Shown in pieces: positions 1 through 5,547 of a DNA stretch of 21,503 nucleotides (within the stretch, counting starts at the first letter, position 1; every line of letters begins with the position of its first letter). Source of the stretch: a virus; the IMG/VR virus record IMGVR_UViG_3300005935_005891, positions 1 to 21,503 of that record; one strand, written 5' to 3'. The translations under genes were made by a program, and so were the position numbers. The notes under the pieces are model-generated. The model was given only the letters and a program-made list of their open reading frames with translations, was not told the DNA's origin and did not search any database.

Positions 1-1
1 T

Positions 2-91
2 AGGTGCGGTGATATGGGCTGGATAGATGAAATTTCTGGGATACCACGACCTTGCCCTGAGTGTAGAGGTAAGGAGGCCAGTGATGTATGA
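2..91 (+). CDS. C-terminal end of a CxxC-containing protein (partial)
   Basis: An open frame enters from the left edge and stops at TGA 89-91. The visible tail reads RCGDMGW, then about ten residues, then PCPECRGKEASDV. The pattern of a Cys followed by GD-GW and a later CPEC looks like half of a zinc-binding knuckle, as in many short phage proteins. The parent protein lies outside the window, so its function cannot be named. The downstream small gene starts inside this frame at 84 (8 bp overlap) and has its own AAGGAGG, which supports both frames being translated. Confidence 0.5.
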   Translation, partial: RCGDMGWIDEISGIPRPCPECRGKEASDV

Positions 92-167
92 CCTAATTAA
101 TATACTTCTTTGCGTCATCATCGGCATCGGATTAACCCTATTGGTCATATCGTTTATGGCTGTTTGA
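84..167 (+). CDS. 27-residue single-span membrane peptide
   Basis: ATG at 84 is preceded by AAGGAGG (71-77) at ideal spacing. The product is MYDLINILLC followed by a run of Val, Ile, Leu and Gly to the end, essentially one transmembrane helix (about residues 5-25) with almost no soluble part. The start overlaps the end of the previous gene, and the next gene follows after 13 bases. I do not recognise the family. Tiny membrane peptides are common in phage early regions, where some act on host membrane enzymes, but no function can be assigned here. The ribosome site is the main argument that it is real. Confidence 0.5.
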   Translation: MYDLINILLCVIIGIGLTLLVISFMAV

Positions 168-180
168 AAGGAGTAAGATT

Positions 181-444
181 ATGAAATGGAAATTTTGGAA
201 ATCAGTGCCGAAAGCAAAGCCGAAAGCAGAAAGACTTTACATACCTCAGAAAAACATAGAGGAGGTTTTCGCTCTCTTGGATGCTTACGAGGCACTTCCG
301 CACAAACAAGACAGGGTTGCTTATTATAGAATCTGGAAAACGATATACCCGCTTTTCGATATTCCGCTAAATACTACAGATAGATATGGCTTTTTCGGTA
401 ATGGTATAAGGCCATATATAGCGCGAAAGGGTGGCGACCAATGA
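181..444 (+). CDS. hypothetical 87-residue protein
   Basis: The ATG is preceded by AAAGGAG at good spacing. The basic N-terminus (MKWKFWKSVPKAKPKAERL) is followed by a region with predicted helical character (EEVFALLDAYEALP) and an aromatic-rich stretch (Tyr/Trp at about residues 48-57). There is no signal peptide and no membrane segment. Its TGA overlaps the ATG of the next gene (ATGA at 441-444), so the two are very likely translationally coupled. I do not recognise the family. Confidence 0.75.
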   Translation: MKWKFWKSVPKAKPKAERLYIPQKNIEEVFALLDAYEALPHKQDRVAYYRIWKTIYPLFDIPLNTTDRYGFFGNGIRPYIARKGGDQ

Positions 445-1094
445 TCACACTAACCAAAGACCAAGCCGCTAAGCTCAGCGAGAACGGGACACTGACGATT
501 GTGCGACCACTGAGGGAACAACCACCAGAGGGAGGTGGATTTCCACTAATGGGTAGCAAATACTTGCCTGACACGGTTTCATTTACAGATGATCCTCACG
601 GGCATACCTGTATTGAGTGTGATTCTTGCAAGATTACAACGATCAAGCTCCAATTCCCTGTCGGCAAGAGCGTGAAGTGTAAATGGGTAAAGTATAAAAG
701 TGGTGCTCGTGAAGAACGCATGAAAACTGTAGTGTCCTATATTATTTATGATGAAGTTATCACCACCGTCGCAGCAAACCGTGTATGTCCGGTGCAGAAA
801 GTGACAAATGACAAATGGGAATCTATGGGTATGGGAGACTGGTCACACAATCACAGGGAATGGCCTGTTTCTGCTTTCAACTCCCTCTACGCCAAGCCAG
901 TTATGCGAGTGGTAGACGGCAAGAAACAGTATGTCGCATGGGCTTGGGATTGGGAGAGTTGGATAAAGCTATACGAGTATGACAAACGATGGCAAACCGA
1001 ATCCAGCGCACACTTTGACAGGTATAACTGGAAAGACCTTCAACTCACAGTCCACTGCAATCCCTTTGTCGAGATCGTGACAGTATCTATATAG
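441..1094 (+). CDS. ASCH/PUA-like domain protein (probable)
   Basis: This 217-residue protein starts at the ATGA overlap with the gene before it. The N-terminal GTLTIVRPLREQPP resembles the GRKTxTRRxxKPQP opening of phage ASCH-family proteins. The middle FPVGKSVKCKWV fits the strand that usually reads YxPGDxLYVRE in that family. The end, CNPFVEIVTV, matches the closing NPWVWVIEF strand. A C-x2-C-x2-C cluster lies at residues 57-63. ASCH domains are PUA-like folds thought to bind RNA or modified nucleotides. The usual WVRET motif is degenerate, so this is assignment by overall pattern, not by a catalytic motif. It could instead be an unrelated phage-specific family. Confidence 0.5.
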   Translation: MITLTKDQAAKLSENGTLTIVRPLREQPPEGGGFPLMGSKYLPDTVSFTDDPHGHTCIECDSCKITTIKLQFPVGKSVKCKWVKYKSGAREERMKTVVSYIIYDEVITTVAANRVCPVQKVTNDKWESMGMGDWSHNHREWPVSAFNSLYAKPVMRVVDGKKQYVAWAWDWESWIKLYEYDKRWQTESSAHFDRYNWKDLQLTVHCNPFVEIVTVSI

Positions 1095-1110
1095 ACATTT
1101 ATCTTCCTGC

Positions 1111-1139
1111 TTGTAAACCTTAACAGCGGTTGTTATATT
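1111..1139 (+). promoter_or_regulatory. candidate sigma70-type promoter
   Basis: TTGTAA (1111-1116) and TATATT (1134-1139) are separated by 17 bases, in the 90-base gap before the gene at 1185. Each hexamer matches four or five of the six consensus positions. The short dyad ATTGT-TTAT-ACAAT follows directly at about 1137-1150 and could be a protein-binding site near the start of transcription. It is read by eye only. Confidence 0.45.
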
Positions 1140-1184
1140 GTTTATACAATCGGGAAAGAACCTGATTATTAAAGAGGAGAGCAA

Positions 1185-1361
1185 ATGGCTTTTACAATAA
1201 GCAGAAGCATAAACGGTATCAGCCTTAATGGTAATGAATATTTACTTAATAAGGTAAATAACCTTATGAGGTTTAAAACAGAAGAACAGGCCATTCTTTA
1301 TATGGCTGAGCAGGGAGTAACAGATCTAAACAGCTTTAACCTTGAGGAGGAAAAAGTATGA
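1185..1361 (+). CDS. hypothetical 58-residue protein
   Basis: ATG at 1185 follows AGAGGAG at good spacing. The protein begins MAFTISRSINGISLNGNEYL, with two short alternating segments suggestive of beta strands, and continues into a helix-like KTEEQAILYMAEQG and an acidic end (NLEEEKV). It is the first gene after a candidate promoter. Its TGA (1359-1361) overlaps the ATG of a short frame that starts at 1358. I do not recognise the family. The ribosome site, the operon position and the sensible composition support it despite its size. Confidence 0.6.
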   Translation: MAFTISRSINGISLNGNEYLLNKVNNLMRFKTEEQAILYMAEQGVTDLNSFNLEEEKV

Positions 1362-1457
1362 CCAGAAATAGGCAAACCTATCGGTTACATTTGTAGCTAC
1401 ATCAAAAAAGGTACCACCAAACAGCTTGGCTGTGGTAACACATGGCCTTTAAAGTAA
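1358..1457 (+). pseudogene. possible frameshifted 32-codon mini-gene
   Basis: ATG at 1358 has an excellent GAGGAGG site, yet its own frame ends after 12 codons at TAG 1394-1396. One base further on (frame of 1362) the sequence stays open for 31 codons to TAA 1455-1457. It encodes PEIGKPIGYICSY, then IKKGTTKQLGCGNTWPLK, which looks like a compact protein. That open frame has no start codon of its own. Removing the single A at 1361 would join the ATG to it. It may be a real inactivating frameshift, a sequencing error or +1 recoding. The reading is tentative because 31 open codons can occur by chance. Confidence 0.3.
1412..1437 (+). other. hairpin ahead of the gene at 1469
   Basis: TACCA (1412-1416) pairs with TGGTA (1433-1437), and CAGC (1422-1425) pairs with GCTG (1429-1432) around a TTG loop. 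A five-base bulge CCAAA sits on the left arm. There is no T-run after it, so it is not an intrinsic terminator. It lies inside the possible frameshifted mini-gene and upstream of the next ribosome site. Its role is unknown. Confidence 0.3.
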
Positions 1458-1468
1458 AGGAGTTTCGT

Positions 1469-1678
1469 ATGAATCAACCTGCAACAGTAACAGAAACCAA
1501 GGCCAGAGCAACTCTTCGGAGCATCACCACGCAAATGGTCATCAGTAATCAAGATGAGCTTGCCTTTATGATGATGAGCTTAGCAGGAGAAAGAAAAAGG
1601 GAGTTCAGAAACATCCATCATTCACGACTTGGTGTTGGCCAGTCACGCTTTTACAAGGTTAAGGGAGACCACAGATAA
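1469..1678 (+). CDS. hypothetical 69-residue basic protein
   Basis: The longest frame begins at ATG 1442, but AAAGGAG (about 1456-1462) is correctly spaced for ATG 1469, so I take the shorter form, starting MNQPATVTETKARATLRSIT. Methionine-rich helix-like sequence (DELAFMMMSLAGERKREF) is followed by a basic tail with several His and Arg (HHSRLGVGQSRFYKVKGDHR). The TAA ends directly against the ATG of the next gene (TAAATG), suggesting coupling. I do not recognise the family. The basic tail would be compatible with nucleic-acid binding, but that is only composition. Confidence 0.6.
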   Translation: MNQPATVTETKARATLRSITTQMVISNQDELAFMMMSLAGERKREFRNIHHSRLGVGQSRFYKVKGDHR

Positions 1679-2089
1679 ATGACTGAAAGAGAAACACAGA
1701 TTTGTCGCCACGCCGTAGGGGCTTCAGGCGATTTGAAGATGATAAGTCTCAAGGCTGTAAATGAGGCAAATGACCTATTGTTCTTCGCACCAGCACGGCT
1801 TAAACGATTGACGGAAAAAAACAGACTTCTTGACAGTGAGAATGACCTACTCGCAAGTACCAATAGCACGCTTCGACGTAGAGCAGACGTTGCACGTAAC
1901 GAAGTCAAAGAGATCGAGGAAAGACTTGAGCAAGCTCAGGAAACCATTGATGCCCTTGAACTTTTGCTAAAAACTTTTACTGCAGAGGTAGCACCAAGTG
2001 AGCATTTTATAGAAGCGGCTCTTGAGGTGGCTCTTGAGACTGACCCACAGATGGAAGACCTTAATCCGGAGGAAATAAAAGGATGTTAG
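1679..2089 (+). CDS. coiled-coil protein, 136 residues
   Basis: A long charged helix runs from about residue 40 to 100 with heptad-like spacing of Leu and Val (RLKRLTEKNRLLDSENDLL, then EVKEIEERLEQAQETIDALE), typical of a dimeric or trimeric coiled coil. The N-terminus has a single Cys-His pair (CRHAVGASGD). The C-terminus is acidic. The ATG abuts the previous stop, and the next gene starts seven bases before this one ends. The family is not recognised. Coiled coils of this size in phage early regions may be scaffolds, inhibitors or spanin-like parts. No signal peptide or lipobox is visible, which argues against a spanin. Confidence 0.7.
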   Translation: MTERETQICRHAVGASGDLKMISLKAVNEANDLLFFAPARLKRLTEKNRLLDSENDLLASTNSTLRRRADVARNEVKEIEERLEQAQETIDALELLLKTFTAEVAPSEHFIEAALEVALETDPQMEDLNPEEIKGC

Positions 2090-2292
2090 GACTTGCGACT
2101 AAAGCGGATATTCCGAAACCTACAGTTGGTGAGCTTTTAACCTTAGCCAAGGATCTGATTGAGTTTGATGTTGACAGGATAGCAGAGGATTATCCTGAGT
2201 TTGACTCTGACACCATTAACCAAATAGATTCTGATGTTTCAGGTGCCTTCGGATATCTGGAAAGTGCCTTGACCTATATTGAAGAAGGATAG
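2083..2292 (+). CDS. acidic 69-residue protein
   Basis: ATG at 2083 lies inside the end of the coiled-coil gene (7 bp overlap) behind a strong GGAGG site. The product is strongly acidic (DLIEFDVDRIAEDYPEFDSD, then INQIDSDVSGAFGYLESALT) and looks all-helical. Small acidic phage proteins often mimic DNA or bind basic host proteins, but nothing here shows that specifically. I do not recognise a family. Confidence 0.65.
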   Translation: MLGLATKADIPKPTVGELLTLAKDLIEFDVDRIAEDYPEFDSDTINQIDSDVSGAFGYLESALTYIEEG

Positions 2293-2302
2293 CAAAAGTT
2301 TT

Positions 2303-2317
2303 TGAAAAGACTACTTG
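2303..2317 (+). repeat. 15-bp direct repeat, copy 1
   Basis: TGAAAAGACTACTTG occurs here, ten bases after a stop codon, and again at 2532-2546, just before a gene end and a candidate promoter. The match is exact over 15 bases. Both copies sit at gene boundaries upstream of small genes, which suggests a shared upstream control element (for example an activator site) more than chance. After copy 1 the sequence continues TTATAAA, an AT-rich stretch. Confidence 0.5.
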
Positions 2318-2348
2318 TTATAAACATCCATATGAAAGGGGATTTAAC

Positions 2349-2534
2349 ATGTGTAAGAGATGTAAAAACCTCAGTGATCGCGATCTTGTAAAAGCTTTGA
2401 ACCTTAAGATAAACAAAGGTGAGAAGGTTAAAGAAACCCAAAGCCAACGTCTTTTTGCCTATGAAAGGAAGATTGAGGAGCTCACGTCTACGCTCACAAC
2501 CATAGAGGACTCGAAACATAATCGGGGTGCATGA
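2349..2534 (+). CDS. hypothetical 61-residue CxxC protein
   Basis: ATG at 2349 follows AAAGGGGATTTAAC, a fair ribosome site. The protein opens MCKRCKNLSDRDLVKALNLK, a single CxxC knuckle, then a charged helix (EKVKETQSQRLFAYERKIEELTS in outline) and a basic end. One CxxC is not enough for a zinc site unless the protein dimerises. The second copy of the 15-bp repeat overlaps its stop. The family is not recognised. Confidence 0.55.
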   Translation: MCKRCKNLSDRDLVKALNLKINKGEKVKETQSQRLFAYERKIEELTSTLTTIEDSKHNRGA

Positions 2535-2546
2535 AAAGACTACTTG
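2532..2546 (+). repeat. 15-bp direct repeat, copy 2
   Basis: This is an exact second copy of TGAAAAGACTACTTG (first copy 2303-2317). Its last three bases TTG are also the beginning of the candidate -35 hexamer TTGCCA of the promoter at 2544-2572, so a protein binding the repeat would touch RNA polymerase. A seven-base direct repeat TTGCCAT-TTGCCAT (2544-2557) follows directly. Confidence 0.5.
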
Positions 2547-2572
2547 CCATTTGCCATAGTCTAAAGTATATT
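2544..2572 (+). promoter_or_regulatory. candidate sigma70-type promoter
   Basis: TTGCCA (2544-2549) and TATATT (2567-2572) are 17 bases apart, in a gap between genes. Transcription would start near 2579, so the 19-bp palindrome at 2598-2616 would lie in the early transcribed region, a common operator position. The 15-bp repeat overlaps its -35 element from upstream. This is the best-looking promoter on the + strand. It is based on visual match only. Confidence 0.5.
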
Positions 2573-2597
2573 ATACATACAAACGAAAATGAAATCC

Positions 2598-2616
2598 TTG
2601 TCACAAATTGGAACAA
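2598..2616 (+). promoter_or_regulatory. 19-bp palindromic element, copy 1
   Basis: TTGTCACAAATTGGAACAA fits the symmetric pattern TTGTnnCAAwTTGnnACAA. The flanking bases CC and GG extend the symmetry to 23 bp (2596-2618). It lies downstream of a candidate promoter and 23 bases before the ATG at 2640. Three more copies occur at 6557, 10915 and 21182. It probably binds a dimeric regulator. Confidence 0.65.
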
Positions 2617-2639
2617 GGAGTAGAGGAAAGGAAGAGAAC

Positions 2640-2840
2640 ATGCCACGCTTTAAAGTGTCCCAATATCGTCTTGAGCAAGCAGTTATTACTGAAGCTCCGG
2701 AGGGTAAGACGGCCATTCAAATCTTCACAGACCAAAGACAGCTTGCAGGTGTTCCTGTACTTCATAAGGACATCTTACGATCTGAAAAACTTCCTGACAT
2801 AAGGCAAAAAGAAAGTCCTCAAACCGAGGCAAAAGCTTAA
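2640..2840 (+). CDS. hypothetical 66-residue protein
   Basis: The open frame extends back to ATG 2589, but that would place the palindromic element inside the coding region. AAAGGAAGAGAAC is correctly placed for ATG 2640, so the product begins MPRFKVSQYRLEQAVITEAP. The N-terminal half has strand-like alternation (AVITEAPEGKTAIQIFTDQ). The C-terminal third is polar and disordered-looking (RQKESPQTEAKA). It is the first gene behind a candidate promoter and operator. The family is not recognised. Confidence 0.6.
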   Translation: MPRFKVSQYRLEQAVITEAPEGKTAIQIFTDQRQLAGVPVLHKDILRSEKLPDIRQKESPQTEAKA

Positions 2841-2841
2841 T

Positions 2842-2856
2842 GGAGAATCTTTCTCC
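2842..2856 (+). other. short hairpin between genes
   Basis: GGAGAA (2842-2847) pairs with TTCTCC (2851-2856) around a TCT loop, two bases after the stop at 2840. There is no T-run, so termination is unlikely. It could protect or process the transcript ahead of the gene at 2887. The stem is short, so chance is possible. Confidence 0.25.
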
Positions 2857-2886
2857 CTAACACCCTCACCACAAGAAGGAGACAAT

Positions 2887-3261
2887 ATGTCTGTAACAAA
2901 GATCATCAAAAGCCCCAAGACCGCTCGTGAAGTAGTTCTCGACCTCGACTTCGGTGCTGACCTCAAAGAGTCCGAAGAGAAATACGGTGCGCAGGTTGTC
3001 TACAGTCTGTTCGTTCGGATGTGTCTCACTGACGCCGGTAACAAAGCCAGAGCGTTGCTGAACGAAGCCGGTAATCCTGTTGACCAGATCAAAGAAAAGA
3101 TCGAAGCTTGGATTCCAGGTGTTGCGTCTATCGGTGGCATCGTTGCTGACCCGACGAAGACTATCGCTCAGCGTATCGCTAATGGCGACATGACTGATGA
3201 AGAGATCGAAGAGACAAAGAGAGCCATTGCAGCAGCTATCAAAGCTCGCAAACAGGGTTAA
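2887..3261 (+). CDS. hypothetical 124-residue protein with biased codons
   Basis: The ATG follows AGAAGGAGACAAT, a strong site. The sequence is helical and mixed-charge: TAREVVLDLDFGADLKESEE, then a cysteine-containing helix (YSLFVRMCLTDAG), a glycine-rich turn (IPGVASIGGIVADP), and a C-terminal helix ending in a basic tail (AIAAAIKARKQG). Codon choice differs from its neighbours: almost all Asp as GAC, Phe as TTC, Leu often CTC or CTG, where surrounding genes favour CTT. The SSB gene at 8323 shows a similar shift. This would fit an abundantly made protein. I do not recognise the family. Confidence 0.75.
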   Translation: MSVTKIIKSPKTAREVVLDLDFGADLKESEEKYGAQVVYSLFVRMCLTDAGNKARALLNEAGNPVDQIKEKIEAWIPGVASIGGIVADPTKTIAQRIANGDMTDEEIEETKRAIAAAIKARKQG

Positions 3262-3300
3262 GCTTTATTGTAAGCTCGAATGTTTTCAACCAACAGAATA

Positions 3301-3331
3301 GAAGGGGTGGGTGTCAACAGCCCACCTCTTC
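3301..3331 (+). other. long hairpin in the leader of the gene at 3352
   Basis: GAAGGGGTGGG (3301-3311) pairs with CCCACCTCTTC (3321-3331) over 11 bp with one G-T wobble, around a nine-base loop TGTCAACAG. The right arm ends five bases before AAGGAG. No T-run follows, so it is better read as a 5' leader structure that could affect translation, RNA stability or processing than as a terminator. Confidence 0.55.
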
Positions 3332-3351
3332 ATAAAAGGAGAAAAAGAACT

Positions 3352-3717
3352 ATGTCAGAACAACTTACCGTCTTTCCAGAACCCTCAGCATTAGTACGAT
3401 TCACCCTCAGTGAGAATCGTGTCTTTATAACTGCTCCATCACAGTATGCTTTGCTTTTGAAAAAGTGTGCCGATTTGCTATTGACCGTGGCTGATGGAAA
3501 GGGCAAGGCACGTCATGAAGAAGCAGACGTAACCTTCGCTCAACAGATCGCTTGTCGGAACGCTAAGGATTTTGGTGTAGGTGCTCCAATGAGCCAGATC
3601 AGAAAGAAGCTTGAGGAGTTTAAACGAATCCGTAGCACGAACAAACGTCAGCAAGAACTTCTCTCCATAGCGTTCTATGCTCTTGTTGCTGCTCTTGAAG
3701 AAGGAGGAGAGCTTTGA
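3352..3717 (+). CDS. hypothetical 121-residue protein
   Basis: The frame opens at 3280, but AAAAGGAGAAAAAG fits ATG 3352, and the upstream part codes through a hairpin, so I use MSEQLTVFPEPSALVRFTLS. The N-terminal third looks like beta strands (LVRFTLSENRVFITAPSQYA), followed by helices (LLLKKCADLLLTVADG) and a basic helix (SQIRKKLEEFKRIRSTNKRQ). The stop overlaps the TTG start of the ligase. The family is not recognised. Its position suggests a DNA-metabolism accessory role, but that is only by association. Confidence 0.7.
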   Translation: MSEQLTVFPEPSALVRFTLSENRVFITAPSQYALLLKKCADLLLTVADGKGKARHEEADVTFAQQIACRNAKDFGVGAPMSQIRKKLEEFKRIRSTNKRQQELLSIAFYALVAALEEGGEL

Positions 3718-4589
3718 GAAAAGGCGTAATGCTTGCTCACCCATTAAGCGAAGCTAAGCTTAAGAAATGGAAAGGAGACACGTGTGCTTGTCAACCTAAA
3801 TTTGATGGTAACCGGTGCAGGGCTTACAGAGATTCAAACGGTGACGTTGTTCTGTTTTCTTCCCAGGCAAATGTTATTACTTCGATGCCTCACATTAACC
3901 GCCAACTCTCAGAACTGATGGACATACATCAGCATTGGGACGGAGAGCTTTATAAACATGGTATGCTTGTGCAAGACATAAGAGCTCGTGTAGGTAGAAC
4001 TACCAATCTTCATCCTGACCATAAGGCCATCAACTTTCATGTGTTTGATAGTGTAGATAATCCTAAGTTGTCCTTCTTACAACGTTACTCAAGGGTGTTT
4101 GTAGCTCTTAAAGGTGTCCGGACTGAGAACATCAGACTTGTCCGCACCAATATCATAAAGTTTGCACAAATGTCTGAGGTTCTTGGTGAGTATATAGAGG
4201 AGGGATATGAAGGAATTATTCTCCGCAACAAGGAGTCTGTGTATGAAACAAAGCGCAGTGGAGGTCTGCTGAAATATAAGCCTCGCCATGTAGACTACTA
4301 CAAGATAACTGGAGCGGAACAGGCAATCTCTGCTGATGGTTATCCCCTTGGAATGCTCGGAGCTGTCCACCTTACAGACGCTGAGGGTAACACCTTTAAG
4401 GCTGGAGCAGGATGTCTTAACCACTCAGAGCGCATTATTCTATGGGGAGACTACTGGCACGATAACCGTGCCCTGATAGGAAGATGGGCAAAGATAAAAT
4501 ACCCAAATCTTACAGCACGAAAGATACCTTTTCATCCTGTGCTGGAACAAATACTCGACACGAATCCTGAGGAGAAGGGTAATGGTTAA
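3714..4589 (+). CDS. ATP-dependent DNA ligase
   Basis: This enzyme seals nicks in double-stranded DNA through a covalent lysyl-AMP. Motif I is QPKFDGNR with K29 as the nucleotidyl lysine. DGELY (76-80) is motif III, FHVFD (108-112) motif IIIa, EGYEGIILR (163-171) motif IV and LLKYKP (185-190) motif V. Residues after about 195 form the expected OB-fold. At 291 residues it is a compact phage-type ligase with no extra domains. I chose the TTG at 3714 because AAGGAGG (3701-3707) is ideally spaced and the start overlaps the previous TGA. ATG 3729 is the alternative and would lose five residues. It probably joins replication and recombination intermediates made by the polymerase and nucleases downstream. 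Confidence 0.93.
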   Translation: MRKGVMLAHPLSEAKLKKWKGDTCACQPKFDGNRCRAYRDSNGDVVLFSSQANVITSMPHINRQLSELMDIHQHWDGELYKHGMLVQDIRARVGRTTNLHPDHKAINFHVFDSVDNPKLSFLQRYSRVFVALKGVRTENIRLVRTNIIKFAQMSEVLGEYIEEGYEGIILRNKESVYETKRSGGLLKYKPRHVDYYKITGAEQAISADGYPLGMLGAVHLTDAEGNTFKAGAGCLNHSERIILWGDYWHDNRALIGRWAKIKYPNLTARKIPFHPVLEQILDTNPEEKGNG

Positions 4590-4863
4590 AGAAAAAAAGA
4601 AAGAGAAGAAGAAAAAGACCATCAAGAAGCCTTCAAAGCTTCAGAAGCTCCAACGAGCTCGCTTCACCTTAAAAGGCCAGATTAAAGGCCAACATGCCCT
4701 GATGAACAACTGGCTTGGCTATAAAGAGTTAACGGCAGGAGAGCGTAGGCTTATCCTTGAAGCTCAAAACCTTTTGAGAATGATAAACATCTCTTTCGAT
4801 CAGAGCACCATCAAACGCAAGGTCGATTTGATACGTAAGATAAAAGAGAAGGGGTTGAAATGA
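4582..4863 (+). CDS. lysine-rich 93-residue protein
   Basis: ATG at 4582 overlaps the ligase end by eight bases, behind GAGGAGAAGG. The first 25 residues are mostly lysine (MVKEKKKEKKKKTIKKPSK), followed by helices (KLQKLQRARFTLKGQIKGQ, then TAGERRLILEAQNLLRMI). The strong positive charge suggests nucleic-acid binding, but no domain is recognised. Its end overlaps the next start (ATGA at 4860-4863). The A-rich opening (GAAAAAAAGAAAG) could allow polymerase slippage, and the frame should be checked in other isolates. Confidence 0.65.
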   Translation: MVKEKKKEKKKKTIKKPSKLQKLQRARFTLKGQIKGQHALMNNWLGYKELTAGERRLILEAQNLLRMINISFDQSTIKRKVDLIRKIKEKGLK

Positions 4864-5252
4864 TAGCCTATATAGGTGGGCCTTATAGAGGAAAAGACAA
4901 GATAGACATCAGTGTGAATATTGCTAATGCTATGATCGAGGCACAAAATTGGTGGAAAGAAGGTTTCTCCACCATATGCCCTCACGCAAATAGTGCTTAT
5001 TTTGATGAAGATAAGGCGGACTATCTTGGTGGATATATTGAAATTTTAAGCTTCTGTGACCTGCTTGTTCTCCTGCCTCAGTGGCAACAAAGTGAGGGAA
5101 CAAAAGACGAGTTGCTTTTTGCTAAGAACTGCGCCCTTATCATAGCCTATCAGATAAGAAAGGAAGAGAACCTATATATGTTAAATCAGCCTGGAGAGGA
5201 TCCGGAATATGAGCTCACAAGAAGAGACATCAAAGGTATACTTAGTAAATGA
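4860..5252 (+). CDS. nucleoside 2-deoxyribosyltransferase-like protein (DUF4406 type)
   Basis: The 130-residue protein opens with the family's glycine-rich first strand, MIAYIGGPYRG. It then shows NIANAMIEAQNWWKEGFSTI, the typical helix and second strand. CDLLVLLPQWQQSEGTKDE (66-84) contains the aspartate (D67) and LPxWxxSxGxxxE signature; E84 is in the position of the conserved acid. Relatives cleave or exchange N-glycosidic bonds of nucleosides or nucleotides. In phages they may feed nucleotide salvage or remove modified nucleotides. Catalysis here is inferred from family only. It is coupled to the previous gene by ATGA and overlapped by the next by 44 bases. Confidence 0.7.
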   Translation: MIAYIGGPYRGKDKIDISVNIANAMIEAQNWWKEGFSTICPHANSAYFDEDKADYLGGYIEILSFCDLLVLLPQWQQSEGTKDELLFAKNCALIIAYQIRKEENLYMLNQPGEDPEYELTRRDIKGILSK

Positions 5253-5547
5253 TGGTCAACATGACTACTCAGCTGCTAAGAAATTTGGTGAACTATGCTA
5301 CATGACAAAACGGTTTATAAACAAGCTACAGGTTACACAGATCGCTCGAACCTTTGCGCCCTTTATTAAAGGTTCAAAGCCCACTGATTATATTCTGCAG
5401 GGAGGCCCAAACGTAATGCTAAGCATCGCTTGTGCTCAATTTGCCCTGCGCCATGGACGGCTTAACCTGTTGGTATTCAAGGACGATGAATATCATAAAC
5501 GTACCATAGTTTTTGAGAGGAGAGAAGATGAAGATCCAACCGCATGA
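5209..5547 (+). CDS. uncharacterised 112-residue phage-type protein
   Basis: The ATG lies 44 bases inside the previous gene, after GGAGAGGATCC. The protein has a clear alpha/beta alternation: KVYLVNDGQHDYSAAKKFGE, then VTQIARTFAPFIKGSKPTDY, then ILQGGPNVMLSIACAQFALR, and RLNLLVFKDDEYHKRTI. The pattern of a strand followed by NDGxHDYSAAxxFGE, a central GGPNVMxxIA helix and a last NLLVF strand suggests a small nucleotide-binding (Rossmann-like) fold, and resembles small phage proteins of no known function. It overlaps the nuclease gene by 20 bases, so the three genes are probably translated together. Confidence 0.7.
   Translation: MSSQEETSKVYLVNDGQHDYSAAKKFGELCYMTKRFINKLQVTQIARTFAPFIKGSKPTDYILQGGPNVMLSIACAQFALRHGRLNLLVFKDDEYHKRTIVFERREDEDPTA

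Noticed and set aside
2544-2557. TTGCCAT-TTGCCAT as the start of a repeat array
   Set aside because: There are only two adjacent seven-base copies, with no spacers and no further units.
2842-2856. GGAGAA-TCT-TTCTCC as an intrinsic terminator
   Set aside because: The stem is six base pairs and no T-run follows. I kept it only as a weak hairpin.
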